Source: a candidate division WWE3 bacterium GW2011_GWB1_41_6
Lineage (GTDB): Bacteria; Patescibacteriota; WWE3; UBA101185; UBA10185
Length of the DNA stretch: 43,840 bases
Assembly (NCBI GenBank): GCA_000997355.1
Contig: LCBS01000002.1
Coordinates: forward strand, 11,144-54,983
Direction: 5' to 3'
Position numbers and translations under genes: made by a program. This document shows, one piece after another, positions 8,060-16,544 of this stretch (position 1 is the stretch's first letter; each line of letters starts with the position of its first letter). Under the pieces are notes generated by a model. It was given only the letters and a program-made list of their open reading frames with translations. It was not told the origin of the DNA and did not search any database.

Positions 8060-8827
8060 TATATTAACCCTCTGTTCCTAAGAAAATTGAATAAATCAAC
8101 TCTAAAAGAAGGGGGCATAATGTATCCTGTTGCTAATTGTAATATGTTGTAAATCACATCAGAAATACCATACGTATAGCCAAGGTTTCTTACAGCGTTA
8201 ATCCGCATTTTTAACGTTAACATTTCTACCCTCCTCAGTTTTCTATTACTGGTAGAATTCATAAAAACCCTATACTTCAACAAGGGGTAAGGTACTGAAG
8301 AAAATTTGTACTTGCTTCCCATTTTGAACCACAGATCTGAACATTACGACAGGATGGGCAAAGGGACTATATCTCATCATAGTTCGTTTCAAAGATCCGG
8401 GATTTGTTTTGTACGAACGGTAGGTTAACACACGATCATTCTCGTCGATGATCTGAATATCGGCGCCTACCACTCCTACTTCCGGATCATCTGAAATTAG
8501 TTTGTACTGCATCTCCAACCTCCAGGGAAAACTAACATCGTCAGCATCCATACGGGCAATGATATTCGATCTGGAAAGACCAATCCCTTTATTTAACGAA
8601 CGGGCGATATATAAATTCTTTTCGTTTCTTATAACAATAATTCTCTTATCCTTATGTATGTATTCTTTGAGGATCTCAGGTGTAGAGTCAGTAGATGCAT
8701 CATCAACAACTATAAGCTCAAACTCTTTAAAAGTTTGATTTAAAATGCTATCGATTGCATGTTTAATGTATTTTTCTCCGTTATAGACCGGTAGTACTAT
8801 TGATATAAGCGGCGTTTTATTATCCAT
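8059..8827 (-). pseudogene. Family 2 glycosyltransferase broken by an internal deletion/frameshift
   Basis: The N-terminal 165 or so residues (8827 down to about 8335) form a normal GT2: MDNKTPLISIVLPVYNG, VVDDASTDSTPEIL, RMDADDVSFPWRLE, then SPFAHPVVMFR. A family member would continue with a KVGGYDE...AEDxDLW stretch. Here the first frame goes straight to a short nonsense tail ending at 8270, while the -1/+2 frame resumes at DLWFKMGSKYKFSS, then PYPLLKYRV, and runs to 8059. About 20-25 residues are therefore missing and the frame has shifted, at about 8335-8343. Either the gene is inactivated or the assembly collapsed a short repeat. The 3' frame still overlaps the next start as TAGTG. Confidence 0.8.
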
Positions 8828-8897
8828 GTTTTTTAATTACTTCTGATGATACTACACTTTATTTGTTATATATCATTATATAATACTGTATTTAAGG

Positions 8898-8973
8898 ATT
8901 AGAGACACAACTAAATATGTTACAATAGGCCTATAGCACTTTATTTGGCTGTTAAATAAGAAGGGAGAAACAT
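8898..8973 (+). promoter_or_regulatory. Promoter and Shine-Dalgarno leader of the TIM-barrel gene
   Basis: Extended -10 TG-T-TACAAT is at 8918-8926, with a weak -35 (ATTAGA or TTAGAG near 8898-8904). The transcript would start near 8933, leaving a 40-nt leader with AAGGGAG at 8961-8967, six bases before the ATG. This contrasts with the leaderless genes around it. The rest of 8828-8897 is AT-rich and holds nothing I can name. Confidence 0.5.
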
Positions 8974-9756
8974 ATGCCAGGTAGAAACGGTATATCAGCT
9001 ACGGTGTTCTTTCCATTAACAAATTTAGAACATATCGTTTTTTTAGCGGAGAGAGCAGGGTTTGAGGGTATACAGATCATACCCGACAGAGTTGTGAATC
9101 CAAGAAAACTTTCCATGTATTCGGATAAAATCATATCCTGGGAAGGCCAGGCATGGCATCCCAGTACAGGAAACGATCGGTGGATTGGCGTGTTGAAAAG
9201 GAAATTAGGACTGGCTGACGATGATGAACCCGATATCACTTCTCAAATAATATTTGGCGACCGCGGCGATGTAAGCACTCGTCTCAGGGAAATGAGGCGG
9301 GTTCTGGACCCCAGTACGGAAATACGGCACACTCCTTCTCCACAAAAATTGTTCGAAATACTTCCGGAAGGAATGGACGCAAATCTCAGACTCGAAGAAA
9401 TTGTGTTCCCGGGTAGTGAGCAAAGACTAGTCATCGATACACACCATTTCTTTAGACGAAGCAAGGACAGAAGCAAAAAGAGGATCGGTAAAAATCTGAA
9501 CAGCCTTCTAACATTAATGGAAGAAGCAGGACACCAGATTGAACTGATCCATGTGCATCCGACGGTTAAAGACCAGGTACAACTAATGACTTCCGGTAGG
9601 TGGTCACTTACACCAATCCTGTATGAACTAGGATTGCTGGATGTTCCGTGGATCCTGGAGATGTTCCCGCCGTTTTTTATTACAGTGTTTGATGAAGTGT
9701 GGTTAATAAGATACCTGAATAAAATCAGGTCAAAGATCGTGACGGATTTTTCCTGA
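8974..9756 (+). CDS. TIM-barrel protein of the xylose isomerase-like/AP endonuclease 2 superfamily (putative)
   Basis: A 260-aa soluble protein. It opens with SATVFFPLTNLEHIVFLAERAG followed by FEGIQIIPD, like strand 1 and helix 1 of sugar-phosphate isomerase/epimerase barrels. Later come RLVIDTHHFF (the D-T-H metal-ligand strand), IELIHVHPTV (the H-x-H strand) and VPWILEMFPPF (the last strand with its Glu ligand). The order and spacing fit the PF01261-type fold, although the first Glu ligand is not obvious. It is monocistronic, with its own promoter, good Shine-Dalgarno and terminator. It could supply or remodel a sugar for the surrounding glycan pathways, but the substrate is unknown. Confidence 0.65.
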   Translation: MPGRNGISATVFFPLTNLEHIVFLAERAGFEGIQIIPDRVVNPRKLSMYSDKIISWEGQAWHPSTGNDRWIGVLKRKLGLADDDEPDITSQIIFGDRGDVSTRLREMRRVLDPSTEIRHTPSPQKLFEILPEGMDANLRLEEIVFPGSEQRLVIDTHHFFRRSKDRSKKRIGKNLNSLLTLMEEAGHQIELIHVHPTVKDQVQLMTSGRWSLTPILYELGLLDVPWILEMFPPFFITVFDEVWLIRYLNKIRSKIVTDFS

Positions 9757-9764
9757 CCAAATAC

Positions 9765-9804
9765 AACCGCTTGTGGTACAAAATACCCGGGCGGTTTTTA
9801 TTTG
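9765..9804 (+). terminator. Rho-independent terminator, possibly shared by the convergent genes
   Basis: AACCGC (9765-9770) pairs with GCGGTT (9791-9796), and inside it GGTA pairs with TACC around CAAAA. The 3' arm runs into TTTTTATTT. It lies between the TIM-barrel gene and the convergent GT2. The T-tract favours the plus strand. Confidence 0.65.
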
Positions 9805-9815
9805 TACAAACCTTC

Positions 9816-10637
9816 TTATTGATTATGTGCAAACTCGCCTGTATTTATCCGCATATCTAATTCCTCGTCGTAGATCCATTTTCTACTGCACCTATCCTCA
9901 TAGTATCTAAGAAGATATATTCTGTAAAAAACTGATGCGGTATCCCATAATACTCCACGGACAGTTGGATCCAAAAATAATGGTTTATTCCTCTTAATCT
10001 TTGATTCCTCGGTAAAATTAAGGGTTATTTTTACGGGCGCTTCGAATATTCTATCAAACCCCAAGTGACGTGCTACGGCAAGCAGTTCTACGTCAAATGC
10101 AAATTCTTTAACCACAAGCCGAGGTAACACTCTCTCTAATAGTTCCCGCCTATATACTTTAAGCCCTGTTTGTGTGTCCTTGATCTTTAGCCCAAAAAGT
10201 ACCCACACGATCATTTGATAACCCCAACTGTACAATTTACGAAGCCTTGAATAATATTTTACTTTCGAAGCTGGATGCCTTTTACTTGCAACCATTATAT
10301 CCGCCTCATACCAGATCATTTGTTCAAGCATCATTGAGATACCGTTAGGATCGATCTCCATGCCCGCGTCGATAAACGCTACATACTCGCCAGTAGAACG
10401 TGCCATACCATATCTAACCGCGTACCCCTTTCCTTTGTTATTCTCGTATCCCAAAACCTTGATCTTCTTACAATCTGCTGCACTCGCCTCTTCATAGGTA
10501 TTATCCAAAAATCCATCCACTACCACTATCATCTCAAAATCGAATCTGGTACTGTTCATTACCGTACAGATCTTTTCGATGTCTTCTTTAATAGTTTTCT
10601 CTTGTTTGTACGCGGGAACGATTATGGAAACCAGCAT
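9816..10637 (-). CDS. Family 2 glycosyltransferase, polyprenyl-phosphate-sugar-synthase-like
   Basis: A 273-aa GT-A protein beginning MLVSIIVPAYKQEKT, with GKGYAVRYGMARSTGEYVAF and KDTQTGLKVYRRELL, as in DPM/DPG-synthase-like enzymes that charge a polyprenyl phosphate with one sugar on the cytoplasmic face. Two usual sites are altered: VDDGSxDxT reads VVVDGFLDNT, and the DXD site reads DAGMEI. It overlaps the 3' end of the flippase gene by 50 nt. A TATTAT box at 10645-10650, seven bases before the ATG, suggests it also has its own leaderless transcript. No membrane segments follow the catalytic domain. Confidence 0.8.
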   Translation of the reverse strand: MLVSIIVPAYKQEKTIKEDIEKICTVMNSTRFDFEMIVVVDGFLDNTYEEASAADCKKIKVLGYENNKGKGYAVRYGMARSTGEYVAFIDAGMEIDPNGISMMLEQMIWYEADIMVASKRHPASKVKYYSRLRKLYSWGYQMIVWVLFGLKIKDTQTGLKVYRRELLERVLPRLVVKEFAFDVELLAVARHLGFDRIFEAPVKITLNFTEESKIKRNKPLFLDPTVRGVLWDTASVFYRIYLLRYYEDRCSRKWIYDEELDMRINTGEFAHNQ

Positions 10638-11880
10638 GCTTTACATAATACAACAAAATAGTTACTAGTAGAAACACTGCAACAAAAAGATTTATTTTAA
10701 TGACATCGGTCAAGCTGTCGTGGAAATAATATATAAGGATATATTGTGCAATTACGGCAGGTATCTGGAGTAGGGCTACTTTTGTTTTATTGATGGCAAG
10801 AAGGAACATCACCATGAAATTGATCAGAACATACACGCCCACAAAAAGCGAAAATAACGGAATGTACGGAACAGACGGGAGGAATTTCTCTCCGAACATT
10901 ACACCTGCGATCAATCCCGGTAGTAATGTAAACACCACCACACCACCAACAACAAGTAGCAACTGAAGGGCCAGAAACTTTTTCAGCTTGCCTGTGTAAT
11001 CCTCTCCCTTTGAGTAAGCTTCGGAGATCTGAGGAAACATAACGACCACTACCGTTCCTGCTCCAAACAACAGCACTTTGCTTACCGTAACCGTACCTGC
11101 GTAGTAACCGGCAGATAACTCATCAAAATATTTTTTGACTAAGATGATATCCATATTGTTCATTAGTATCATCCCAAGGTTTACTAGCAGTACAGGAAGA
11201 CCGAACATAACGATCTTTTTATAAAAGACCTGCAAGCTTTCCTTATTATAATCAATAAAGTTCCTGCTTGTTAGTAATGTACTTAGCGCGTACATCAGAA
11301 CAACGCTCATTGCAATTCCCATAAACACACCGGGAAGGCCCAATCCTACAATAACCAGTATCACGGGAAACACAAAACGGAATAGCCCACCTAAAACGTT
11401 ATACAAAGCATACGCTTTGAAGCGTAGCAACCCTTGTAAATAAGCGGCCGGAACGATGAGTAAATAAGTAAGACCAAGGAATGGCCCAAAATAGTAAAAA
11501 AGATCTGCGTTCTGTATGTTGAAAAAATCAGCTATAGGTTGGTGGAACGATGCAAAAAATGCAGAAATAAGTACGGCAAAAACCAACGCGAAAAAGGATA
11601 GTTTCCAATACAATTGAGTCAGTTGGTCAAAGCGGTTCTTAGCTTTAAGTTCGGAGGCTAGCTTGATAAGTGACGTGCTGACAACCATTGCAGGCACACC
11701 GGCGATGCTTGCAAAGGCTAATAAGGCATTGAATGTCCCATAATCCGCCACAGTAAGCAAACGGCCTAATATAAACTGCAATAGATAGCTAAACACACTT
11801 GCGGTAAATATTCCAACAGTCACGATAAACGTCCCTATCAATACCTGATCTTTAGTTATAGTTTTAATTCTTTCGATCAT
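10588..11880 (-). CDS. Wzx-type oligosaccharide flippase (MOP/MATE superfamily)
   Basis: A 430-aa protein with about 12-14 hydrophobic segments and the N-terminal signature of polysaccharide flippases: FTASVFSYLLQFILGRLL, then ADYGTFNALLAF, then SLIKLASELKAKNRFDQL. It would flip lipid-linked glycan across the membrane. The open frame extends to 11964, but I chose the ATG at 11880 because the hydrophobic family N-terminus starts there and it leaves a 34-nt gap after the upstream GT-C gene. That gap contains a TATAAT (11903-11908) that may be an internal promoter. It is the first of two flippases in the window. Confidence 0.85.
   Translation of the reverse strand: MIERIKTITKDQVLIGTFIVTVGIFTASVFSYLLQFILGRLLTVADYGTFNALLAFASIAGVPAMVVSTSLIKLASELKAKNRFDQLTQLYWKLSFFALVFAVLISAFFASFHQPIADFFNIQNADLFYYFGPFLGLTYLLIVPAAYLQGLLRFKAYALYNVLGGLFRFVFPVILVIVGLGLPGVFMGIAMSVVLMYALSTLLTSRNFIDYNKESLQVFYKKIVMFGLPVLLVNLGMILMNNMDIILVKKYFDELSAGYYAGTVTVSKVLLFGAGTVVVVMFPQISEAYSKGEDYTGKLKKFLALQLLLVVGGVVVFTLLPGLIAGVMFGEKFLPSVPYIPLFSLFVGVYVLINFMVMFLLAINKTKVALLQIPAVIAQYILIYYFHDSLTDVIKINLFVAVFLLVTILLYYVKHAGFHNRSRVQTRENY
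10638..10650 (-). promoter_or_regulatory. Possible internal leaderless promoter inside the flippase gene
   Basis: On the minus strand TATTAT (10645-10650) lies seven bases before the GT2 ATG, within flippase coding sequence. There is no clear -35 and no Shine-Dalgarno. The evidence is weaker than at intergenic sites because the box could be chance. Confidence 0.35.
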
Positions 11881-11914
11881 GGGATTTCTTATTTCAGTAT
11901 TTATTATAGAACAA

Positions 11915-13576
11915 TTAGAGGCTAACCTGTAGGGGAGTACGTTCGTAAACATTATAAATATCAACTCCTCTTAGTTTCACGGATTCCACCTTCGTCAGAT
12001 TAAATCTATCTTCACCAGCCGACTGGTCATCCCAAACCGGGTATACCAAAAAGTCAGCGATCTCCGCATGGTCCGACAGGTCGGATATCACTGCCCAAGC
12101 CCCGGTCCTACGGATGAATGGCCATATCTGTGTGTAGTACTTTTCCTGGAAACCTATCACTAACTTTCTATCATCACCGCCGGCGCCTGCAAACTCCTCG
12201 ATGGACTCCCCTTCTGCAAAATCCTCATATCCCCGATCAGTTTTAATCTCCTCAAAGTAAGAGGTTACTTCTTTTTGGCCGATCATCCACTTTGGTTCCA
12301 GGATAAATATCCCCCTCTTTAATCCACCAAGCAACGGATTATAGAAAGAAAAATAATCGGGGTGCAGACGGAGTATGGTAAATGCCGCGGGAAGTAACAC
12401 AATAAAACATAGTAGAAGTGCGGTGCGGCGGCTCTTAATGAACAAACCGGCCTTGTTACAAGCCCAATGATAAAAAAACGTCGAAACCAGGCCGAAACCC
12501 ATAATAGTGGGAAGTATATAGCGGTCAAGTTTCTTGGATGGAATGGTAATTTCTATCAAGTATAGGATCGAGAAAAGCAAGGTATAAAATATGAAGTTCT
12601 TTTTACCTTTATCAATATTCTTAAAAATGAAAAGTGCGCCGATCAAACCGATCACTATGTATACTGACGATCGGATCCCCAACACTACCAGATAGAAAGT
12701 AACACCAGGGTCATCTACCAGTCGACCGAAGAAGAACTGCTCGTGACCCCGCTCAACACCTATCGTAAAAATCCCCCGGTAAACAGCCCTTAATGCTTCC
12801 CCCGGATTGACCCACATGGCCGGCCAAAATAATACAAATAAAATCACAACGGACAGTAGCCACTTTGTATAATCAAAAAAAGTTAACGAAACTGCGGTCT
12901 TCAATGAACCCCTGTTGTGCCAATACCAGATAAGCATCATCAAACCTGTAAACATCACTAAATAAAGCGAGGAAGATTTAGTCAGAATAGAAAGCGCTGC
13001 AAACAATGCCGAAACATACATCCTGCTTTTATGATTGGTATCAAAAAGATAGTAATACAGCCATACGAACGACGCGATCATGAAAGTGGACATTAAACCT
13101 TCCAGATGTATGACCCGCGTAAGAGCAATGTAGAATGGTTCAAGAGAGATTAGAATAATGGCAGGAATAGCGTATTTCTTACCGAACAAGTTCCTGAGAA
13201 CGTAGAAAACAGAGGCAAGGGTAAAGCCAATCGCTATAACAATTACCAGCTTTTGAACAAAATTCAGTTCGAAAATTGTATTAATGTTGTCGTCAAGCGG
13301 AGGATGACCCCTGAAAATATCATAGTAAAAGTTATATATCTTTACTCCAAGGCTCCCCAGCCACATGAGTGTAACACCGGGGTGATACTTCTGGATTGTA
13401 AGCTCAAAATCCAGGTTAAAAATTCCGCTTCCAAAATCATAGATACGCGATTTCCATTTCCAAACATCCGTGTTGAACTCATCGTTTCCTAATGAGGGAA
13501 TACGTGACAGGACAAAAAGTATAAGTACAGTTATTTCGTATTTTAAGTTTGAAAAAAATCGTTTTATTGAGCTCAT
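11915..13576 (-). CDS. GT-C membrane glycosyltransferase (GT39/PMT-like), paralogue of the 14837-16417 gene
   Basis: A 553-aa polytopic protein. After the first membrane segment the outside loop reads FNTDVWKWKSR ... QKYHPGVTLMWLGSLGVKI, and residues further on (RVIHLEGLMSTFMIASFVWLY, LYFLTKSSS-like SILTKSSSLYLV) follow the GT39/PMT-2 pattern. A soluble C-terminal part of about 130 aa follows the last helix, as in other bacterial GT-C enzymes. It would transfer sugar from a polyprenyl-phosphate donor to protein, lipid or glycan outside the membrane. It shares YHPGVTLMW with the gene two places upstream. ATGA overlap with the preceding GT-C gene. Confidence 0.78.
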   Translation of the reverse strand: MSSIKRFFSNLKYEITVLILFVLSRIPSLGNDEFNTDVWKWKSRIYDFGSGIFNLDFELTIQKYHPGVTLMWLGSLGVKIYNFYYDIFRGHPPLDDNINTIFELNFVQKLVIVIAIGFTLASVFYVLRNLFGKKYAIPAIILISLEPFYIALTRVIHLEGLMSTFMIASFVWLYYYLFDTNHKSRMYVSALFAALSILTKSSSLYLVMFTGLMMLIWYWHNRGSLKTAVSLTFFDYTKWLLSVVILFVLFWPAMWVNPGEALRAVYRGIFTIGVERGHEQFFFGRLVDDPGVTFYLVVLGIRSSVYIVIGLIGALFIFKNIDKGKKNFIFYTLLFSILYLIEITIPSKKLDRYILPTIMGFGLVSTFFYHWACNKAGLFIKSRRTALLLCFIVLLPAAFTILRLHPDYFSFYNPLLGGLKRGIFILEPKWMIGQKEVTSYFEEIKTDRGYEDFAEGESIEEFAGAGGDDRKLVIGFQEKYYTQIWPFIRRTGAWAVISDLSDHAEIADFLVYPVWDDQSAGEDRFNLTKVESVKLRGVDIYNVYERTPLQVSL

Positions 13577-14856
13577 AGGTCCGGGTCCCCTCCAACAATC
13601 TTTGAATCTGGTCTCAATGGCACTACTTCCGTGAGGTCTATTATGTTCATAATAGCAAAATATAAAGGAATTATAAAAAAAATCAGCGTCAGGAGGAGGA
13701 TCAAAAATCTACCTAGACTCGAAAGTTTCGGTTTTAGGTATTCACCGGCCATCACTATAAAATACCCCGCTATAATTGCGACAAAAGGATACGTGATCAT
13801 ATAGTAATGGGAACGGTTCTTATAAAATCCCGAAATATAAAAGAAGAACAAAACTGAAGGTATAGCCAAGAATAATCTTCTAATAAGGTCCGGCGAACGT
13901 TTGCGTATTATCAGATCCTTTATTGTAGCAAGGAATACGATCCAATAACCCACAAGGAAAGTGTATCCTACGTCACTGGCAATTTTCTCCCACATTGAAG
14001 TAAAAAACCTGACAATCTGTTTATGGAACTCTACCTTTCCCACGTTCGTAAACTGCCAAAAAGCCCCTGTCGGACCATCCGTCCGTGAAAAAGTCTTATA
14101 ATCCAATAGTGCGTAAGGTGTTCCCAGTATAAATCCAAAAAACGAAGCCGCAGCCGCAAGGAACAAACTGTTAATACCTTCGAATGTTATATAACTTCCC
14201 TTTTCCTTATATATCCTCAAAAAATGCGCTAAAGGTACTAAAATAGCAGACAGCCCTCCGTTATATTTAGTAGAAGCAGCAAAACCGACGAACAAACCGG
14301 CAAGGATATAATCTTCCGTTCTAAACCGCTTAAAAATATTAGTAGAACAATACAAAGCCCAGCTTAAGAAAAATGTCATAGGCACGTCTATCAGCGCGTA
14401 GTGTGAGTGGCGTACGTGAAACGGCATTAAAGCCATTGCCAAGGCGGAAAAAAGCGCAATCTTTTTGTTAAACAGGTTTTTTGCGCTCAGATAGACTGGT
14501 AATATAGTTAATGCACCGATCGTGGCTGATAGTATCCTTGAGATAAGATAAAAAATAAGGTTATCGTTCCAGAAAAGCGGTATCCACTGGATTATCAATG
14601 TCCTATAACCCCAAGCCGCCGCGTAATCCCTGAACAAGGCAAATACCTTATAAATAAAGAAGTTCATGTAGATATACAAATGAGGCCAATCAAAATGCCC
14701 CGGGTTAAGATTAAATCTCATCGCTAAAGCCGCTCTAACGACCGCAGGCTCGTCAGGATGACGTATGACCGGAAAACTATGCTGGATCCCCGCAAGCCGC
14801 AGGAGCAAAGCTAATGCAAGTATGATAAGTAGCGGATTAATCCACTTTTTTGACAT
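13573..14856 (-). CDS. GT-C membrane glycosyltransferase (GT39/PMT-like)
   Basis: A 427-aa polytopic protein with the classical first-loop motif HPDEPAVVRAALAM, where the DE pair is the presumed catalytic/metal site of GT39-like enzymes, then HFDWPHLYIYMNFF, HYALIDVPMTFFLSW and FAASTKYNGGLSAI (the conserved A-x-x-T-K-Y-N region). It lacks the long soluble tail of its neighbours. A GGAGGA lies a few bases before the ATG. It overlaps the upstream GT-C by 20 nt and the downstream one by ATGA, so three GT-C enzymes are produced from one message. Confidence 0.8.
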   Translation of the reverse strand: MSKKWINPLLIILALALLLRLAGIQHSFPVIRHPDEPAVVRAALAMRFNLNPGHFDWPHLYIYMNFFIYKVFALFRDYAAAWGYRTLIIQWIPLFWNDNLIFYLISRILSATIGALTILPVYLSAKNLFNKKIALFSALAMALMPFHVRHSHYALIDVPMTFFLSWALYCSTNIFKRFRTEDYILAGLFVGFAASTKYNGGLSAILVPLAHFLRIYKEKGSYITFEGINSLFLAAAASFFGFILGTPYALLDYKTFSRTDGPTGAFWQFTNVGKVEFHKQIVRFFTSMWEKIASDVGYTFLVGYWIVFLATIKDLIIRKRSPDLIRRLFLAIPSVLFFFYISGFYKNRSHYYMITYPFVAIIAGYFIVMAGEYLKPKLSSLGRFLILLLTLIFFIIPLYFAIMNIIDLTEVVPLRPDSKIVGGDPDL

Positions 14857-16417
14857 AGATCCTCCAATACTCCAACCCGTTCATATAAACCGATTCATCT
14901 TTTTCAAAAACTGTACCACTCGTAAGGACCTTTTCAGGGATTTCCTCGTTGATACCTAAGATAAGCAGGTCATAATCACTTGACCCGTTGACGCGTATAT
15001 CAAAGATCCGTGAGTTCATATAAATAGCTCTCATTGGCTTGGTATCGATAAAACCAACCCTAGGATAATAGCCGTATTTTTCAATAATCTTTTCTTTGAG
15101 TTCCGGTATCCCAATACCAAACGGTTTTTGGGCGATTATTTTGTTCGCGTTGTCCGTTGAGCCGAACAACGGACTTGTATAAGTGAACTGGTAAGGATGG
15201 AACAAACAGGAACTTATTATTACGAGCAAAACCGCAAGTATCATTAACCGGTAAAAATAACGGATTCTGAACTGTTCGAAACCCAAAACCGCGCTTAAAG
15301 CCATGAATGGAAATAGTGGAAGCATGTACCTGTCAATCTTCTTACTCGGTACCGACATTACAAGCAGATAAGAAAAGAAGAACGCAAAAAGAAAGGTCCA
15401 TATTTTATCCTCCCGCAAACAAAGCAGCGCACTGCCCAATCGCATACTGTTAGCTTTAATGTTATTCCTTATCTTTATCACACATACGTATAACAGCAGA
15501 AGGATTCCCGCCCAAACGACAGGAGAAACTTTCATCAGCAGCACCAGCGGGTAGAACGAATAGCCTGCGTCACGCGTGTACTCACCTAATATTATCTGTC
15601 CATGCCCATCCCTGATACCAATTCTCTCGCCTTCCAAGAATATATCCTTTATTACTGACACCGGTTCAACCCAAAGCGCGGGGAACAACGCAAATATTGT
15701 TGCTACAAAAGGAAAGGCCAAACTTAAGAAATATTTTAATGCAGGTTTAAATCCTATCCTGTAGAAGACATAAGCACCGCCTGCTAATGAAGCAAAAAGT
15801 ATCCCGCCTACTCCGATGCTTTTTGTTAAGAATGCCAGGCCCATAAAAACTCCAGCCGAAGCGCCCATAACCCAGCGGAATTTTAGAAGGTTTAGATACG
15901 CTAACAGCAATCCGTTAAACAGGAACAAAGTAAAAAGTACATCCATATGAAGCAAGCGCGAGTTCCCGAGAAAAAACGGCTCGAAAGAAAATAGTGAAAC
16001 TACCGCGATGGAACGTACAAAACCCTTAAAACCATCCGAAACCCAAATTTTTGATAATAAATAAATAGTAATTATGGATAGAATCAACTGAACCACTACC
16101 AAAGCATATTTTGCGACAAAATGAAAAACAGAGAAATTGTAGTGATTGTAAGTACTTTCTTCCGGATATAACTGTTTTACGATTTCAACGGCGGGTCCTG
16201 CGATCCACATCAGAGTGACACCGGGGTGGTAATGCTGGTAGGTTTTTTCGAACTGCCCGGTCTTCAAACCGACAACGAATTGCTCGGATCTGTAGTGCCA
16301 GTTCACACCGTCCGGATTTATGGCATCAGTACCCAATCGGTCAATTCTTGTTATAAAAAAAACTAAAGTAAACAAAGATAAAAGTAACCAACAGTAGCGG
16401 CTGTTAAAGTTCGACAT
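14837..16417 (-). CDS. GT-C membrane glycosyltransferase (GT39/PMT-like), first gene of its operon
   Basis: A 526-aa polytopic protein with first-loop motif PDGVNWHYRSEQF ... YQHYHPGVTLMWIAGPAVEI, then LLHMDVLFTLFLFNGLLLAY and FLTKSIGVGGILFA, the standard order of GT39-like enzymes. About 130 residues at the C-terminus are less hydrophobic. It is clearly related to the 11915-13576 gene. No Shine-Dalgarno precedes the ATG. A -35/-10 pair ends 6 nt before it, so it probably heads the operon (three GT-C, flippase, GT2) with a leaderless mRNA. Confidence 0.78.
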   Translation of the reverse strand: MSNFNSRYCWLLLSLFTLVFFITRIDRLGTDAINPDGVNWHYRSEQFVVGLKTGQFEKTYQHYHPGVTLMWIAGPAVEIVKQLYPEESTYNHYNFSVFHFVAKYALVVVQLILSIITIYLLSKIWVSDGFKGFVRSIAVVSLFSFEPFFLGNSRLLHMDVLFTLFLFNGLLLAYLNLLKFRWVMGASAGVFMGLAFLTKSIGVGGILFASLAGGAYVFYRIGFKPALKYFLSLAFPFVATIFALFPALWVEPVSVIKDIFLEGERIGIRDGHGQIILGEYTRDAGYSFYPLVLLMKVSPVVWAGILLLLYVCVIKIRNNIKANSMRLGSALLCLREDKIWTFLFAFFFSYLLVMSVPSKKIDRYMLPLFPFMALSAVLGFEQFRIRYFYRLMILAVLLVIISSCLFHPYQFTYTSPLFGSTDNANKIIAQKPFGIGIPELKEKIIEKYGYYPRVGFIDTKPMRAIYMNSRIFDIRVNGSSDYDLLILGINEEIPEKVLTSGTVFEKDESVYMNGLEYWRIYVKKVD

Positions 16418-16452
16418 ACTAATAGAGTAATTGATTGGCGGTTTTTAATCAA
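16418..16452 (-). promoter_or_regulatory. Promoter with -35 TTGATT, 17-nt spacer, -10 TACTCT, six nt before ATG
   Basis: On the minus strand TTGATT (16447-16452) and TACTCT (16424-16429) are 17 bases apart, and six bases separate the -10 from the ATG. The -10 keeps only the key A2 and T6. It would drive the three-GT-C operon. Confidence 0.45.
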
Positions 16453-16544
16453 ACGGTCAAGTTATACGTAAAGATCAAATTTTCCATTCCGAAAAATTTT
16501 ATACCGATGCTTCATAAGTGTGAGTTCGGGCAAACGGTTTTTAA
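16439..16544. repeat. Direct repeat CGGTTTTTAA, two copies 96 nt apart
   Basis: The ten-base word occurs at 16439-16448 and 16535-16544. AAACGGT is also repeated at 16451-16457 and 16532-16538. The first copy overlaps the -35 of the leftward operon, so an operator role is possible. Chance cannot be excluded in DNA this AT-rich. Confidence 0.35.

Noticed and set aside
8059-8827. Programmed frameshift in the GT2 gene
   Set aside because: No slippery sequence is at the join, and conserved residues are missing between the two frames, so a deletion explains it better.
8952-9239. 95-codon minus-strand frame
   Set aside because: It is opposite the TIM-barrel gene, which has a Shine-Dalgarno, promoter and terminator.
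11881-11964. N-terminal extension of the flippase to 11964
   Set aside because: It would overlap the GT-C gene by 50 nt and place a non-family tail before the first helix.
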